Part shown: one piece after another, positions 45,244 through 55,306 of the stretch | Layout: each line of letters starts with the position of its first letter | Numbering within the stretch: the first letter of the stretch is position 1 | Translations under genes and position numbers: made by a program | The notes under the pieces: generated by a model | Seen by the model: the letters and a program-made list of their open reading frames with translations, nothing else | Told to the model about the DNA's origin: nothing | The model's database searches: none | From: Rhodopirellula europaea 6C | GTDB taxonomy: Bacteria; Planctomycetota; Planctomycetia; Pirellulales; Pirellulaceae | Assembly: GCF_000338295.1 (NCBI RefSeq) | Contig: NZ_ANMO01000120.1 | Span: 186,001 to 250,000, forward strand | Direction of reading: 5' to 3' | DNA: 64,000 nt

Positions 45244-45809
45244 GCGGTGCCCCGCTGAGATCCGAGAAGGAAAAGATGCTTGCCGGTGAGCTTTATGATG
45301 CGAGTGATCCGGAACTGGCGGAAGCACGCTTGGTCGCTCGCGAACGTTGTCACGAACTCAATCACAGTTCACCTCGTGATGAAGAAAATCGACGACGCAT
45401 TTTGAAAGGACTGTTCGCCAGCGGTGGCGACTCCGTTTGGTTGGAACCGCCGTTTCGCTGCGACTATGGAACCAACATCCATCTCGGCGAACACGTCTAC
45501 TTCAACTTTGATTGCGTGGTCCTGGACGTTTGCGATGTGCGAATTGGAGACTCCGTCTTCATTGCCCCCGGCGTCCACATCTACACAGCCACGCATCCCC
45601 TTGAATCCCACCTGCGTCGCACCCAGGAGTATGGAAAACCGGTCACCATCGGAAACGATGTTTGGATCGGCGGCAAAGCGATCATTTGCGCGGGCGTCAC
45701 GATCGGTGACCGCAGCGTGATTGGTGCGGGCAGCGTGGTGACCAAGGACGTGCCTGCAGGATCTCTCGTCGTCGGAAATCCAGGCAAAGTGATACGACAA
45801 ATCGACTGA
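45240..45809 (+). CDS. Maa-type sugar O-acetyltransferase (hexapeptide repeat)
   Basis: 189 residues if started at the GTG that overlaps the SGNH stop (MSGAPLRSEKEKMLAGELYD). The N-terminal helical domain (SEKEKMLAGELY) and the left-handed beta-helix with hexapeptide turns (VTIGNDVWIGGKAIICAGVT, then IGDRSVIGAGSVVTKDVPAG) match maltose/galactoside acetyltransferases, which move acetyl from acetyl-CoA to a sugar. The catalytic His lies in the TATHP motif. Translational coupling to an acyl-removing enzyme suggests control of sugar acetylation. Confidence 0.9.
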   Translation: MSGAPLRSEKEKMLAGELYDASDPELAEARLVARERCHELNHSSPRDEENRRRILKGLFASGGDSVWLEPPFRCDYGTNIHLGEHVYFNFDCVVLDVCDVRIGDSVFIAPGVHIYTATHPLESHLRRTQEYGKPVTIGNDVWIGGKAIICAGVTIGDRSVIGAGSVVTKDVPAGSLVVGNPGKVIRQID

Positions 45810-46124
45810 CGGCGGGTTTGTTGTGACAGCGACCTACGTTGGTCATTGCATTTGTTACAGACAAAAGCAGAGAAAATCATTTTCATTTTCGAAGCAACTC
45901 GATCCAGGGCCACACGTGACAAACACTCGTGAATGGTAGCTTTGCTGGCTCCGCCGGTGCGTGGGAAGACCACCTGATCGAGGAGTGTTGTCGCCCCAGA
46001 AAAACACAAGAACTTCGACATCACACACGACTTCGTGGCGGATACAAGCCCAGAATCCGCATCAGGTTGGATCACGGGACATGGAGCTGTGTCCCAATCG
46101 AACCTTTGTCGATGAGAAACCAAG
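45810..46124. other. Intergenic stretch containing a Fur-box-like motif
   Basis: About 315 bp upstream of the Cys-rich secreted protein gene. The only notable element is a 19-bp AT-rich near-palindrome at 45872-45890 (GAAAATCATT then TTCATTTTC), which matches 14 of 19 positions of the classical Fur box. No convincing gene is present. Confidence 0.4.
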
Positions 46125-46601
46125 ATGAAATTTGGATGGAAGGACTCTGTAGTCGCGTTCGCCGCTGTATTGGTGGTTGCCATGAGCAGTGATGCCAGCG
46201 CACAAAGCGGTTCATGCGGAGCGGCTTGTGCAGCCGCTCAAGCGGTGTCGCCGCAAGTGACTTATTCCGCACCCCCGGTGCATTCCACGACCAGCATGTA
46301 CACGTCGACTCAAGCGGCACCGATTGCAGTTGGATCAGGTTGTGCATCCGGCAACTGCGGCGGAACCGTCGCCTCGCCCCACCCCATTGCCCAGCCAACA
46401 ATCCGCTACTCGACACCCGTCTCGACTCTGACCAGATCGAGCTACACCAGCTACGCTCCGAGTTATCAGTCCACCCAAGGTGTGCCTGTCTCGTCCGTGC
46501 CCGCCAGTTCATGGCAAGGCGCCCGATACCAGACGTACTCGGCACCGACTTGCTCCGGTGGCACCTGCTCGGCAAATCGAGTTTATCGCCAGCGCCGCTA
46601 A
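46125..46601 (+). CDS. Small secreted Cys/Ser-rich protein
   Basis: 158 residues with a clear signal peptide (DSVVAFAAVLVVAMSSDASA, cut near residue 26). The mature part is rich in Ser, Thr, Pro and Tyr with three Cys pairs (SCGAAC, GCASGNC, TCSGGTC), so it is likely extracellular and disulfide-bonded. A Tyr/Ser repeat region (SYTSYAPSYQ) is seen. No family recognised. Similar low-complexity exported proteins are common in Rhodopirellula-type genomes. Length and codon use fit a real gene. Confidence 0.6.
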   Translation: MKFGWKDSVVAFAAVLVVAMSSDASAQSGSCGAACAAAQAVSPQVTYSAPPVHSTTSMYTSTQAAPIAVGSGCASGNCGGTVASPHPIAQPTIRYSTPVSTLTRSSYTSYAPSYQSTQGVPVSSVPASSWQGARYQTYSAPTCSGGTCSANRVYRQRR

Positions 46602-46731
46602 TCGCGATCTAGAAGAAACCGCCAAAGACACGTGCCTTGGAAAAGGACAACGTGTCTGCTGATCCGCTGGCAGACGACGACTGAGTGATTCCGTCGTATC
46701 ATGGAGTCTTTTCGAAGCAGTCGGACTCAGT

Positions 46732-47694
46732 GTGACCAACCGCCACGCGCAGCAAACGCCAAGCAACGAGACCGCGACCAGCGACACTCCCGTTCGGATT
46801 GTCTCGGCCTATCTCGCGGTGCAAGCCTTTGGCACGCTGGCGTGGTGGGTGCTGCTGTTCGCTATTCCATCCAGCATCGATTGGTTTCAGCCGAAGGTTT
46901 GGCCCGACGGTGCACTGCTTTCGTTTTGGATGGCGGACTTCGTGTTGATCATCGCTGGCTCACTCTTGGCCGCGATTTGCGTGTGGCGCCGAGCGTCTTC
47001 AGCCGCCACGTTGGTCTGGGTCCTTGCCGCGGTCACTTGGTACCCGACCTTGGTTTGCATCGCGACCAGTCTTCAAACCGGAGAAGCTTGGATCGCATCG
47101 GCGATGATGGTTTGCATGGCTGGGTTGTCGCTGTCCATGGCAACGATCCATGGAAACACGTCGCAATCTCCCGCCACGATTCGCGTTGCTTCGATGAGCC
47201 CCGCTGTTGCAACCGCGTTGACTCTGGGGCAAACCGTGATCTTCTGGGGGACGTTTCTGTGGGTGCTGCCGATGGGAATCGTTGAACTGCAACTTCGACT
47301 CGGATGGCAAGTGTTTCAACATCCGCTGCAGTCACCATTGTCCGGTGGCTTGTTTCTCGTTGCATCGTCGCTTGGGCTATGGAGCGGCATCACGATGGCG
47401 ATTCGCGGCGATGGCACGCCTCTGCCCACGGCCACCGCACCTCGTTTGGTGATCGCTGGTCCGTACCGCTACGTTCGCAACCCGATGGCACTCGCGGGCA
47501 TCGTTCAGGGCATCGCAGTGGGATGGTTCCTCGGCAGCCTTCCTGTCATTGCTTACGCCCTGTGCGGGGCAGTGGTCTGGCACGTCTTTGTGCGTCCCGT
47601 CGAAGAACGCGATCTTCAGTTTCGGTTCGGCGAAGACTATCATCGCTACCAGAAACACGTCCGACTCTGGATCCCCACGGTGCCTTTCTCTTGA
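46732..47694 (+). CDS. ICMT/PEMT-like membrane methyltransferase
   Basis: 320 residues, GTG start, about seven membrane helices. The C-terminal signature of isoprenylcysteine carboxyl-methyltransferase/PEMT-like enzymes is present: RLVIAGPYRYVRNPMALAGI, then VEERDLQFRFGEDYHRYQ and VRLWIPTV. Such enzymes methylate membrane-embedded or isoprenoid-linked acceptors with SAM; the substrate here is unknown. The stop overlaps the TTG start of an AAA ATPase by four bases (TTGA). Confidence 0.75.
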   Translation: MTNRHAQQTPSNETATSDTPVRIVSAYLAVQAFGTLAWWVLLFAIPSSIDWFQPKVWPDGALLSFWMADFVLIIAGSLLAAICVWRRASSAATLVWVLAAVTWYPTLVCIATSLQTGEAWIASAMMVCMAGLSLSMATIHGNTSQSPATIRVASMSPAVATALTLGQTVIFWGTFLWVLPMGIVELQLRLGWQVFQHPLQSPLSGGLFLVASSLGLWSGITMAIRGDGTPLPTATAPRLVIAGPYRYVRNPMALAGIVQGIAVGWFLGSLPVIAYALCGAVVWHVFVRPVEERDLQFRFGEDYHRYQKHVRLWIPTVPFS

Positions 47695-48854
47695 TCCACC
47701 GCATTGCAATCGCCGGCTACCGTTCGATTCGCTCGCTGACCGTGCGACTGGGTGAGTTGACGGTGGTCACCGGTCCAAATGGCAGCGGTAAAACCAATCT
47801 GTATCGTTCGCTGCGTTTGATCGCTTCCGCGGCCAATGGCAACCTGAACCAATCGTTGGCGGAAGAAGGTGGGTTTGAATCTGTGCTTTGGGCTGGCCCA
47901 GAAACGATCCCCAACGAAATGAAACGCGGTGAGGTTCCCGTGCAAGGAACCTTGCGTCGAAAACCAATCGCATTGAAGCTCGCCTTCTCCGCCGATCCGA
48001 TGAGCTACTGCATCGACCTGGGTCGCCCCGTTCCATCCAACTCCATGTTCGATGCTGATCCGGAGATCAAACGCGAATGCATTTGGACGGGGCCGACGCC
48101 GGATGCGAGATCGCTGTGTGTTGATCGCAAAGGAGCGAACTTGCGATGCCGATCGGGGAAAGGCAAATGGCAAGACATCGACTTGCATTTGTCTCGCGGG
48201 ACAAGCCTGATGACCGAGTACGCCGATCCTTTCGCTGCTCCCGAGATCATCGTGATGAAGGAGCAATTGCGGGGCTGGAGGTTCTACGACACGTTCCGAT
48301 GTGACTCGCACGCGCCCGCTCGATTGCCATCGCCTCAGACGTTCACTCCGGTGATGGCCAACGATGGATCCAACTTGGCCGCGGCACTGCAAACGATCCG
48401 TGAAATCGGCGACAGTCACATCGTCGAACAAGCGATTGAAGAAGCCTTCCCTGGATCGCAACTTTACGTGCAATCCGGCGAAAGCGGCATGCAAGTCGTG
48501 CTGACTCAACCCGGCATGCTGCGTGGTCTCACGGCGAGAGAATTGTCCGATGGGACGCTTCGGTATTTGCTGTTACTGGCCGCGTTGTTCTCACCTCGAC
48601 CACCGGAGTTGTTGGTGTTGAACGAACCCGAAACCAGCTTGCACCCGGACCTGATCGGACCGCTGGCAAACATGATCTGCCGTGCCGCCGAGCGAAGCCA
48701 AGTCATTGTCGTCAGTCACAATCAACATCTCGTTGCCCAACTGGAACGGGACGAGATCTGTGAGCCGGTGCGTCTGAACAAAGAAACGGGTGAAACCATC
48801 GTCGAAGGAACCGACTTGCTGAGCCAGCACGGATGGAAGTGGCCGGCGCGGTAG
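47691..48854 (+). CDS. AAA_21-type (SMC/ABC-like) ATPase
   Basis: 387 residues from a TTG overlapping the methyltransferase stop; this start gives MIHRIAIAGYRSIRSL, the expected first strand. Walker A GPNGSGKT lies at 28-35, the signature ARELSDGTLRYLLLLAAL and Walker B ELLVLNEPETSLHPD near the C-terminus, then a VVSHNQHL H-loop. It belongs to the COG4637/AAA_21 group of stand-alone ATPases, some of which are phage-defence or repair components. Long upstream in-frame codons overlapping the methyltransferase are not used. Coupling to a methyltransferase is unusual. Confidence 0.8.
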   Translation: MIHRIAIAGYRSIRSLTVRLGELTVVTGPNGSGKTNLYRSLRLIASAANGNLNQSLAEEGGFESVLWAGPETIPNEMKRGEVPVQGTLRRKPIALKLAFSADPMSYCIDLGRPVPSNSMFDADPEIKRECIWTGPTPDARSLCVDRKGANLRCRSGKGKWQDIDLHLSRGTSLMTEYADPFAAPEIIVMKEQLRGWRFYDTFRCDSHAPARLPSPQTFTPVMANDGSNLAAALQTIREIGDSHIVEQAIEEAFPGSQLYVQSGESGMQVVLTQPGMLRGLTARELSDGTLRYLLLLAALFSPRPPELLVLNEPETSLHPDLIGPLANMICRAAERSQVIVVSHNQHLVAQLERDEICEPVRLNKETGETIVEGTDLLSQHGWKWPAR

Positions 48855-48919
48855 GCGTTGCTTTCGTGAGTAGATGACGCGGAAGAACGATTTGTTGATT
48901 CGGTGAGTATCAAGTGATC

Positions 48920-51477
48920 TCACTCAAGTCGCCCATTGGGTTGAGTTGACGAATGCAAGAGTTCGAAATTCAAATTGGCCGGATTGGGGTGCATTCGACC
49001 TAGCAACTGTCCTCGATTTGGCTGAACTCTCTGGGTCGGCGCCTCCAACGGATGCTGAGTCGGATGACGATCCGATCCGACGAGGGTCAGGGACAAATCA
49101 TCCACCCACAACTGACCTATTTCAAAAAGAATCGCACCATATGTCAGCACGGTTGCATCCTCGGGAACATCCAAAACAATCTCTAGCTCTTGCCATTCGT
49201 TTGCTCCGGCTATCCGTGGGACTGCACATTGTCGAGCAAAACCATTTCACCGTCACCAGAGTCAATTCGCAACCACAAACCCGCCTTTTCAACTTCTCTG
49301 GTCCTTAAGAAACCGCTAAAACGAATTCTATGTCCTCGATAAACATAGGCATTAACCGTTTGAATCAAGGTTCCAAATCGCGGCAACCGAAATTCAGTCG
49401 TGCGTTCTAGCAACGCACTAAACTCACCCGAGTGTTTAAGGGAATCATCAAGCGTCACGCGGTGTCCATAGGGCTGAACAAACCAGTACTCTGGGCACCG
49501 ATTCCCATAGGAATCCATTCCCGTAAATACATCCAAAGCAATGCTTTCATCCTCCATCTGATTGTGCTCATTGTCCTGATACAGTTCGTTTCGATTTGCC
49601 TCGGTCATTTCCGCATCTCCGATTTTCCGGACCTCACCTGTCTTGGGATCCTTCAGGAGAAGATGCACTGTGTTTCCAGGAAAATGGTTGATCCCCCAGA
49701 GCACCTCGACCAAATCCTCACTCAATCGTTTCTTCCATTTGCGACCATGATGCATCTGAGCTATCCGCATGACTTCTCCTATCGGGAAGTAGTCCACAGC
49801 CAACAACTCGTACCGATTGGACTCGAACCGCACGAAGATCCTTCCACCTAAAAAATCCATGCGAGTGAACGGAGAAATCTTGGGCGGTTTCTCACCGCGT
49901 TCGATTCGCCATTCACGTTTGCCGACGGGATCGGGTGCTTCTGATTCAATCAAAGCGATCCTTGCCACCTGTGTCTGGCCACGTCGAATGACGACGGACT
50001 GGTCCAACACCTCGAACCCGTCCGCTTCACCGGCGATCTCGATCACGTACTCGCCCGCCTTCACTTCAACAGAGGCACCGTCACTGGTCACCGTCAATTC
50101 CTCGACGACTTCGCCTCCTTTGCGAATCACAATCGGCACGTTTGCGTCTGCGGAGCTTTCGATCCGGAGTGTTCCCTGGTCGGTCTGCAGAATGATGACG
50201 GTCGCTGCCCAAGCGAAGAAACCAAACATCCCGGCGGCAAGAACCCAAGGCAGCTTGCCATTGAAACGCCCGCCGATGCCGGAACGACTTGCCAGCGGTT
50301 TCGCTTGCGATGCGGACTCAGGTGCTTTGGCGTTGGCCGGATCCAGCAGATGAGCCTGCCAAGCTGTCAGCAACTCAGCGACTTCCGAAGAACTTTGGTA
50401 GCGAAGGTCGGGATCTTTGCTCAGCAATCTCGCCACAATCGCATCAAGCCACTCGGGAACATCCGGGTTGATCTGTCGAAGCGATCTTGGTTGGTCATTG
50501 CCAATCCGGTTGAGAACTCCCATCGTCGTTTCCGCTCGGAACGGGCTGCGACCGGACAATATGAAGTGGATCACACTGCCCAGCGAGAACAGATCGCTGC
50601 GATGATCGATCGAATTCCCGTGGGCTTGTTCGGGAGACATGTACTGCGGCGTTCCCGCGATCACGCCACTGCGAGTCATGCTGGCGTCGTCCACCGCTAG
50701 AGCCAAACCGAAGTCCGTGATCTGGACTCGCTCGACGCCGTTTTCGAGCAGCACGTTGGCGGGTTTGATATCGCGATGCACCAAACCTTGCTCGTGTGCA
50801 GCGGCCAAGCCATCGGCGATCTGCGACGCGATGCGGACCGTTTCGATCAAGGACAAAGGCCCGTCTCGCTCGACTCGCTGTTGCAGGCTCGGGCCATCCA
50901 CAACCGGCATGACCAAGTAGGGCAGTCCCTCGTGTTCGTCGACCGTTTGAATTGGAACCACATGCGGATGAACCACCGCCGCGGCACTTTTGGCTTCTCG
51001 CGAAAAACGTTTGCGGGCGGCGGCGGACGTGGCCAATTCAGGTGCGAGAACCTTCACTGCGCAGCGACGGCCGAGTGACGTGTCCGTCGCTTCCATCACG
51101 ATTCCCATCCCGCCGCGGCCAAGGATTTGATGAATCTCATAGCGTGCAAAACGGCCGATGGATCCGGGGGCTTCGGAAGGCTGAAGGAACTGGATCCAAC
51201 TCGAGCGATCCTTGGCTTCGGATTCGAATGCAAAGTCGTCCGAGCGGTGTTCGCCGCCGTTCGCGATCGGCTCCCGAAGCAACTCGCCGACTTCCTCCCA
51301 CGTCACGTCATCGGTGACCAAACGTTCCACGTGAGCCTGACATTGCTCGCACACCTCGATGTGCTGGGTGACTTCTTGCGTGTCCGCGTCCAAGCGATCG
51401 TGCAGGTAGTCGTTGAGCGTTTCTCGATCGTAGTGAAGTCCACCGTCGTGCTTCTCATCTCGAATGCGTGCGATCAT
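48920..51477 (-). pseudogene. Ser/Thr protein kinase with anti-sigma zinc finger, frameshifted near the C-terminus
   Basis: N-terminal anti-sigma-type zinc finger HxxxCxxC (H39, C43, C46), a Hanks kinase domain at ~112-375 with GRGGMG loop, K142, HRD 234-236 and DFG 255-257, a membrane helix (LPWVLAAGMFGFFAWAATVI), a PEGA-like extracellular strand region and a late beta-domain. The first frame ends ...LDNVQSHG at 49210, but the next frame continues IAGANEWQELEIVLDVPEDA and GQLWVDDLSL, the normal end of such carbohydrate-binding-like domains, to a stop at 48920. One missing base near 49215 would join them. ATG at 51477 overlaps the sigma-factor stop (ATGA). It likely acts as anti-sigma kinase. 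Confidence 0.8.
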
Positions 51478-52079
51478 GCTTCCGTCTCCCACTGACCAGA
51501 AATTGCTTGAGCTTCTTGTTGCAAACGAGCCAACACGCGGCACTTTGCCATTCGCACGGATCCCTCGGACTTCCCGAGCGATTCCGCGACACAGGAGATG
51601 GATTTGCCCTCGACGGCCGTCATCCAAAAGGATTGCCACGTCGCGGGTTCCACATGCGGTTGCACACGATCGGCGGCGAGTTGGAATTGCTGACGACGCA
51701 GTTCGTGGTCGAACAGGGTGGCCGTTTCGTTCTCTCGTTCGGGTTGCTGCATCAACCACTGTTGAACGTGACTGTCACCCGATCCGACCGGTCCCTTGGA
51801 ACGCGTCAAATGATTGACGACCAAGTTGCGAGTGATTTGGAACAACCAAGCACGAAACGAACCGCTGCCACGCGATTCAAACTTTGTCAGCGACCGTCGC
51901 ACCACCGCGAAAACGTCTTGCGTCAAATCTTCCGCATCCGCGTGCTGCAACCCTTTCGCCAAGGCGACCCGAACCACCAGCGGCCGATAGATCGTGACAA
52001 ACTCAGTCCAAACCTCTTCCGAAGTCGGCTCATTCAGCTTGCCAATCAGCGACGCTCGTGTTTCCGGACCTTGCGACAT
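51474..52079 (-). CDS. ECF sigma factor, planctomycete kinase-linked type
   Basis: 201 residues with sigma region 2 (EFVTIYRPLVVRVALAKGLQ, then AEDLTQDVFAVVRRSLTKFE, SFRAWLFQITRNLVVNHLTR) and region 4 (EGKSISCVAESLGKSEGSVR, then AKCRVLARLQ). It is co-translated with the kinase, the standard planctomycete pairing in which the kinase/anti-sigma membrane protein controls the sigma factor. TAGGAG precedes its ATG. The regulon is unknown; the adjacent RND operon is a natural candidate target but this is inference. Confidence 0.88.
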   Translation of the reverse strand: MSQGPETRASLIGKLNEPTSEEVWTEFVTIYRPLVVRVALAKGLQHADAEDLTQDVFAVVRRSLTKFESRGSGSFRAWLFQITRNLVVNHLTRSKGPVGSGDSHVQQWLMQQPERENETATLFDHELRRQQFQLAADRVQPHVEPATWQSFWMTAVEGKSISCVAESLGKSEGSVRMAKCRVLARLQQEAQAISGQWETEA

Positions 52080-52151
52080 TCGTTTCTCCTACCAGCCAAA
52101 CACAGCGTTTCGAGATTTGTCACACAGGAAAACGGAAAATCGATCGAAAGA

Positions 52152-55100
52152 TCAATCATCAATCGACGCCGGCGGCGGTCCCGATGAAAACCAGGGGTAA
52201 ATCGCGGGGATGACGACGCAAGTTAGCAGTGTGCTGGTGATCAGGCCACCAATGACGACCGTAGCGAGTGGGCGTTGCAGTTCCGCACCGTCGCTGGTGG
52301 ACAGTGCCATCGGCAGGAATCCCAAACTGGCAACCATCGCGGTCATCAGCACCGGACGCAATCGATCGTCGGCTGCCCTTCGCGCTGCTTCCCGAGCTCC
52401 CGTGCCAGCGACGCGGTGATGCTCGGCATCACTCACCCATACCAATCCGTTCAAGACCGCCACACCAAACAGTGCGATGAACCCCACTCCTGCTGCAATG
52501 CTGAATGGCATGTCACGAAGCATCAACGCGAACACGCCACCACTGGCGGCGATGGGCACACACAAAAAGATTAGCGAGGCCAACGAAGCGGAATTGAAGG
52601 ACGTGAAGAGCAATAAGAAGATCACAATCAAGATGATTGGTGTGATGATGGCCAAACGACGACTGGCGGATTGAAGGTTCTCAAAATCACCTCCCCACCG
52701 CAGTTCGTATCCTGTCGGCAAAGTCACATCGCGAGCCACGATGGACTGTGCTTCGGTAACAAACGAAGCGACATCGCGTCCCCGCACGTTCGCTGAAACA
52801 AACGTACGTCGGCGGCCGTCTTCGTGCTCCACCGTTGGTGGCGTTTGTTCCAACTGAATGCTGGCAACCTCATACATCGGCACCGGCTTTCCTCCCGCCA
52901 AAGCAACGGGCAACTGTTTGAGCAACTCAACATCGCTCCGCCAATTTTCCGGAAGACGCACCTGGATCGGGAATCTCGCTCGGCCGTCGATCACTTCGCC
53001 CACCGGACGGCCGCCCAATGCATCCACCACATCCATGACTTGCTGAGCGTCGATACCATACCTGGCCAACGCTTCTCTGTCAGGTTCGATCGTCAACGTC
53101 GCGAGTGTCGATTGAATATCGGCCTTCACATCGGCTGATCCTGGGACACTGCGAAGCGCACGTTCGATTTGCTTGGCTTTCGTTGAAAGAGTCTCCAGGT
53201 CGTCTCCATACAAAAGCACCGCCACATCCGCCTTCACTCCCGCAACCAACTCGTCAACACGCATCTCGATGGGCTGCGTGAATCCAAAGGCGACGCCAGG
53301 AACGCTCTCGGAAAGCATCGCTTCCATCTCCGTGATCAGCTCTTCCCGCGATTTAGCCGTCGGCCATGTATCCGGCGGATTCAACATCACCCACACATCG
53401 CTTTGGTGAACCCCCATGACATCATTGGCTATTTCAGGTCGGCCGGTTTTTGTGAACACCGTTTTGACTTCCGGCAACTTCAACAATTCTGTTTCGACTC
53501 GCCGTGCCATGATCTCGGCACCTTCCAATGATGCACTGGGCAACCGGACCGCTTCGACCAACAGATCGCCTTCGTTGAGTCGCGGCATGAACTCGGCACC
53601 CAGATTCAGAGCCACGGGAATGCTGATCGCAAAAACACATGCGGCGACCAATGCGGTGACTGCGGGCGACTCGATCGCACGACCGACCAAAGGCAAGTAG
53701 ACCTTCTTCAACATCCGAATCGGCCACAGATCGTGATCATGCGGATTCTTTGGAAGTGCCAACGACGCGAGCGCAGGCATCAACGTCATCGACAAAATGA
53801 AGGAGCCGAAAAGAGCCAAGAGGACAGTCATCGCCATCGGACGAAACATTTTCCCTTCGGTTCCTTCGAGCAACAGCACGGGGACATAGACCACCGCGAT
53901 GATCAGTTCACCAAACATTGTTGGCCCGCGAACTTCCATGCAGGCATCTCGGATCGTCGCCAATCGCGTCGTGGCTTTTCCTATCAATTGCGAATGTCTC
54001 GGCGGGCTGCCAGCCTCCGCTTCGCCGGAGGCCTCCTCATCACCCGATTCTCTTTGCGATAGTCGTCGAACACAGTTTTCGACCATAATGACGGAGGAAT
54101 CCACGATCAATCCAAAGTCGATCGCACCCAAACTCATCAAACTCGCGGAGATCCCCATAGCCAACATCATGTTGGACGCAAACAACATCGACAGCGGAAT
54201 GGCCAACGCAACGATGATTCCAGCTCGAAGACTGCCCAACGTGATCAGCAAAACGATCGCAACCAACGCCCCGCCTTCGAGCAGGTTCTTCATCACAGTG
54301 TGAAGCGTCCGATTGATCAAATCTTCCCGGTCATAAATCACGTCCAAGGTCACATCGTCGGGAAGCGTCGCCTGCACCTCTGCAATCCGTTCTTTGATGC
54401 GTCCAACGACTTCGCGAGAATTCTCGCCGATGCGCATCATCACCATTCCCGTCACCGCTTCGCCCCTGCCGTCTCGACTGACCGCCCCCTGGCGCGACAT
54501 TGGTTCGATGATGACGTCGGCGACGTCAGACAACAGCAACGGCGACCCGTTCTCTCCCCGCCGTAAAACGATGCTCTTCAGATCATCCACGCTGGTGAGC
54601 AATGCCTGCCCGCGAATGAATCGCTGCTCGTCATGGTGAATGACATAGCCACCACCGGCGTTCGCATTGGCCGCTTCGATTCGCGAATAAAGTTCCTCCA
54701 GAGTCAAACCTTGATCCATCAAGCCATCTGGGTCAGGCCGCACCTCGAACGTTTTGTAGAAACCTCCCATCACATTGATCTCGGTCACACCGCTGACTTC
54801 CTTCAACTTCGGTGCGATTTCCCAATCGAGCAACGTCCGCAGCTCCATCGGCGTTTTTAGTTCGCTACGAACTTCAAACTGCAGGATCTCTCCCAGCGCG
54901 GTGGTCATTGGTCCAACTTCAGGCGGGCCGTAGCCTTCCGGCAAACTCGCCGCGGCTGCCGACAACCTCGAACCAACTTGTTGGTTGGCGAAGTACACAT
55001 CGGTTCCTTCATTGAAAACGATCGTGATGACCGACAATCCAAATTTAGAAACGCTGCGAACTTCGTCGACGTCAGGCAGTCCGCCCATCGACCATTCAAT

Positions 55101-55304
55101 TGGATAGGTCACTTGCCGTTCGACCTCGACCGGCGGCAATGACCCGGCCGACGTGATGACAGTGACTTGCGTGTTGGTCAAATCGGGAACCGCGTCAATC
55201 GGAAGCAACAATGCGCTGCGGATCCCCAAACCTGCCATCAACAGAGTGCCGATGATGACCAAGAAACGATTCTGGAGCGAAAACTCAATCAGTCGCTGAA
55301 GCAT
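52152..55304 (-). CDS. CusA-type heavy-metal RND efflux permease
   Basis: About 1050 residues, standard RND architecture, with no insertion in the porter domain. TM4 reads LGAIDFGLIVDSSVIMVENC, the heavy-metal (HME) pattern with the proton-relay Asp residues. The C-terminal motifs GGLITSTLLTCVVIPAIYPW and RLRPVLMTAMVASLGFLPMA also fit the family. ATG at 55304 is preferred; a GTG at 55310 overlapping the adaptor stop is possible. Together with the adaptor and the CzcI-like protein it forms a second metal-export operon distinct from that at 17-23 kb. Ion not identified. Confidence 0.9.
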   Translation of the reverse strand: MLQRLIEFSLQNRFLVIIGTLLMAGLGIRSALLLPIDAVPDLTNTQVTVITSAGSLPPVEVERQVTYPIEWSMGGLPDVDEVRSVSKFGLSVITIVFNEGTDVYFANQQVGSRLSAAAASLPEGYGPPEVGPMTTALGEILQFEVRSELKTPMELRTLLDWEIAPKLKEVSGVTEINVMGGFYKTFEVRPDPDGLMDQGLTLEELYSRIEAANANAGGGYVIHHDEQRFIRGQALLTSVDDLKSIVLRRGENGSPLLLSDVADVIIEPMSRQGAVSRDGRGEAVTGMVMMRIGENSREVVGRIKERIAEVQATLPDDVTLDVIYDREDLINRTLHTVMKNLLEGGALVAIVLLITLGSLRAGIIVALAIPLSMLFASNMMLAMGISASLMSLGAIDFGLIVDSSVIMVENCVRRLSQRESGDEEASGEAEAGSPPRHSQLIGKATTRLATIRDACMEVRGPTMFGELIIAVVYVPVLLLEGTEGKMFRPMAMTVLLALFGSFILSMTLMPALASLALPKNPHDHDLWPIRMLKKVYLPLVGRAIESPAVTALVAACVFAISIPVALNLGAEFMPRLNEGDLLVEAVRLPSASLEGAEIMARRVETELLKLPEVKTVFTKTGRPEIANDVMGVHQSDVWVMLNPPDTWPTAKSREELITEMEAMLSESVPGVAFGFTQPIEMRVDELVAGVKADVAVLLYGDDLETLSTKAKQIERALRSVPGSADVKADIQSTLATLTIEPDREALARYGIDAQQVMDVVDALGGRPVGEVIDGRARFPIQVRLPENWRSDVELLKQLPVALAGGKPVPMYEVASIQLEQTPPTVEHEDGRRRTFVSANVRGRDVASFVTEAQSIVARDVTLPTGYELRWGGDFENLQSASRRLAIITPIILIVIFLLLFTSFNSASLASLIFLCVPIAASGGVFALMLRDMPFSIAAGVGFIALFGVAVLNGLVWVSDAEHHRVAGTGAREAARRAADDRLRPVLMTAMVASLGFLPMALSTSDGAELQRPLATVVIGGLITSTLLTCVVIPAIYPWFSSGPPPASIDD

Positions 55305-55306
55305 GA

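Noticed and set aside
48920-49174. A stand-alone 84-residue protein.
   Set aside because: Its sequence continues the kinase's last domain in another frame; treated as the frameshifted tail.
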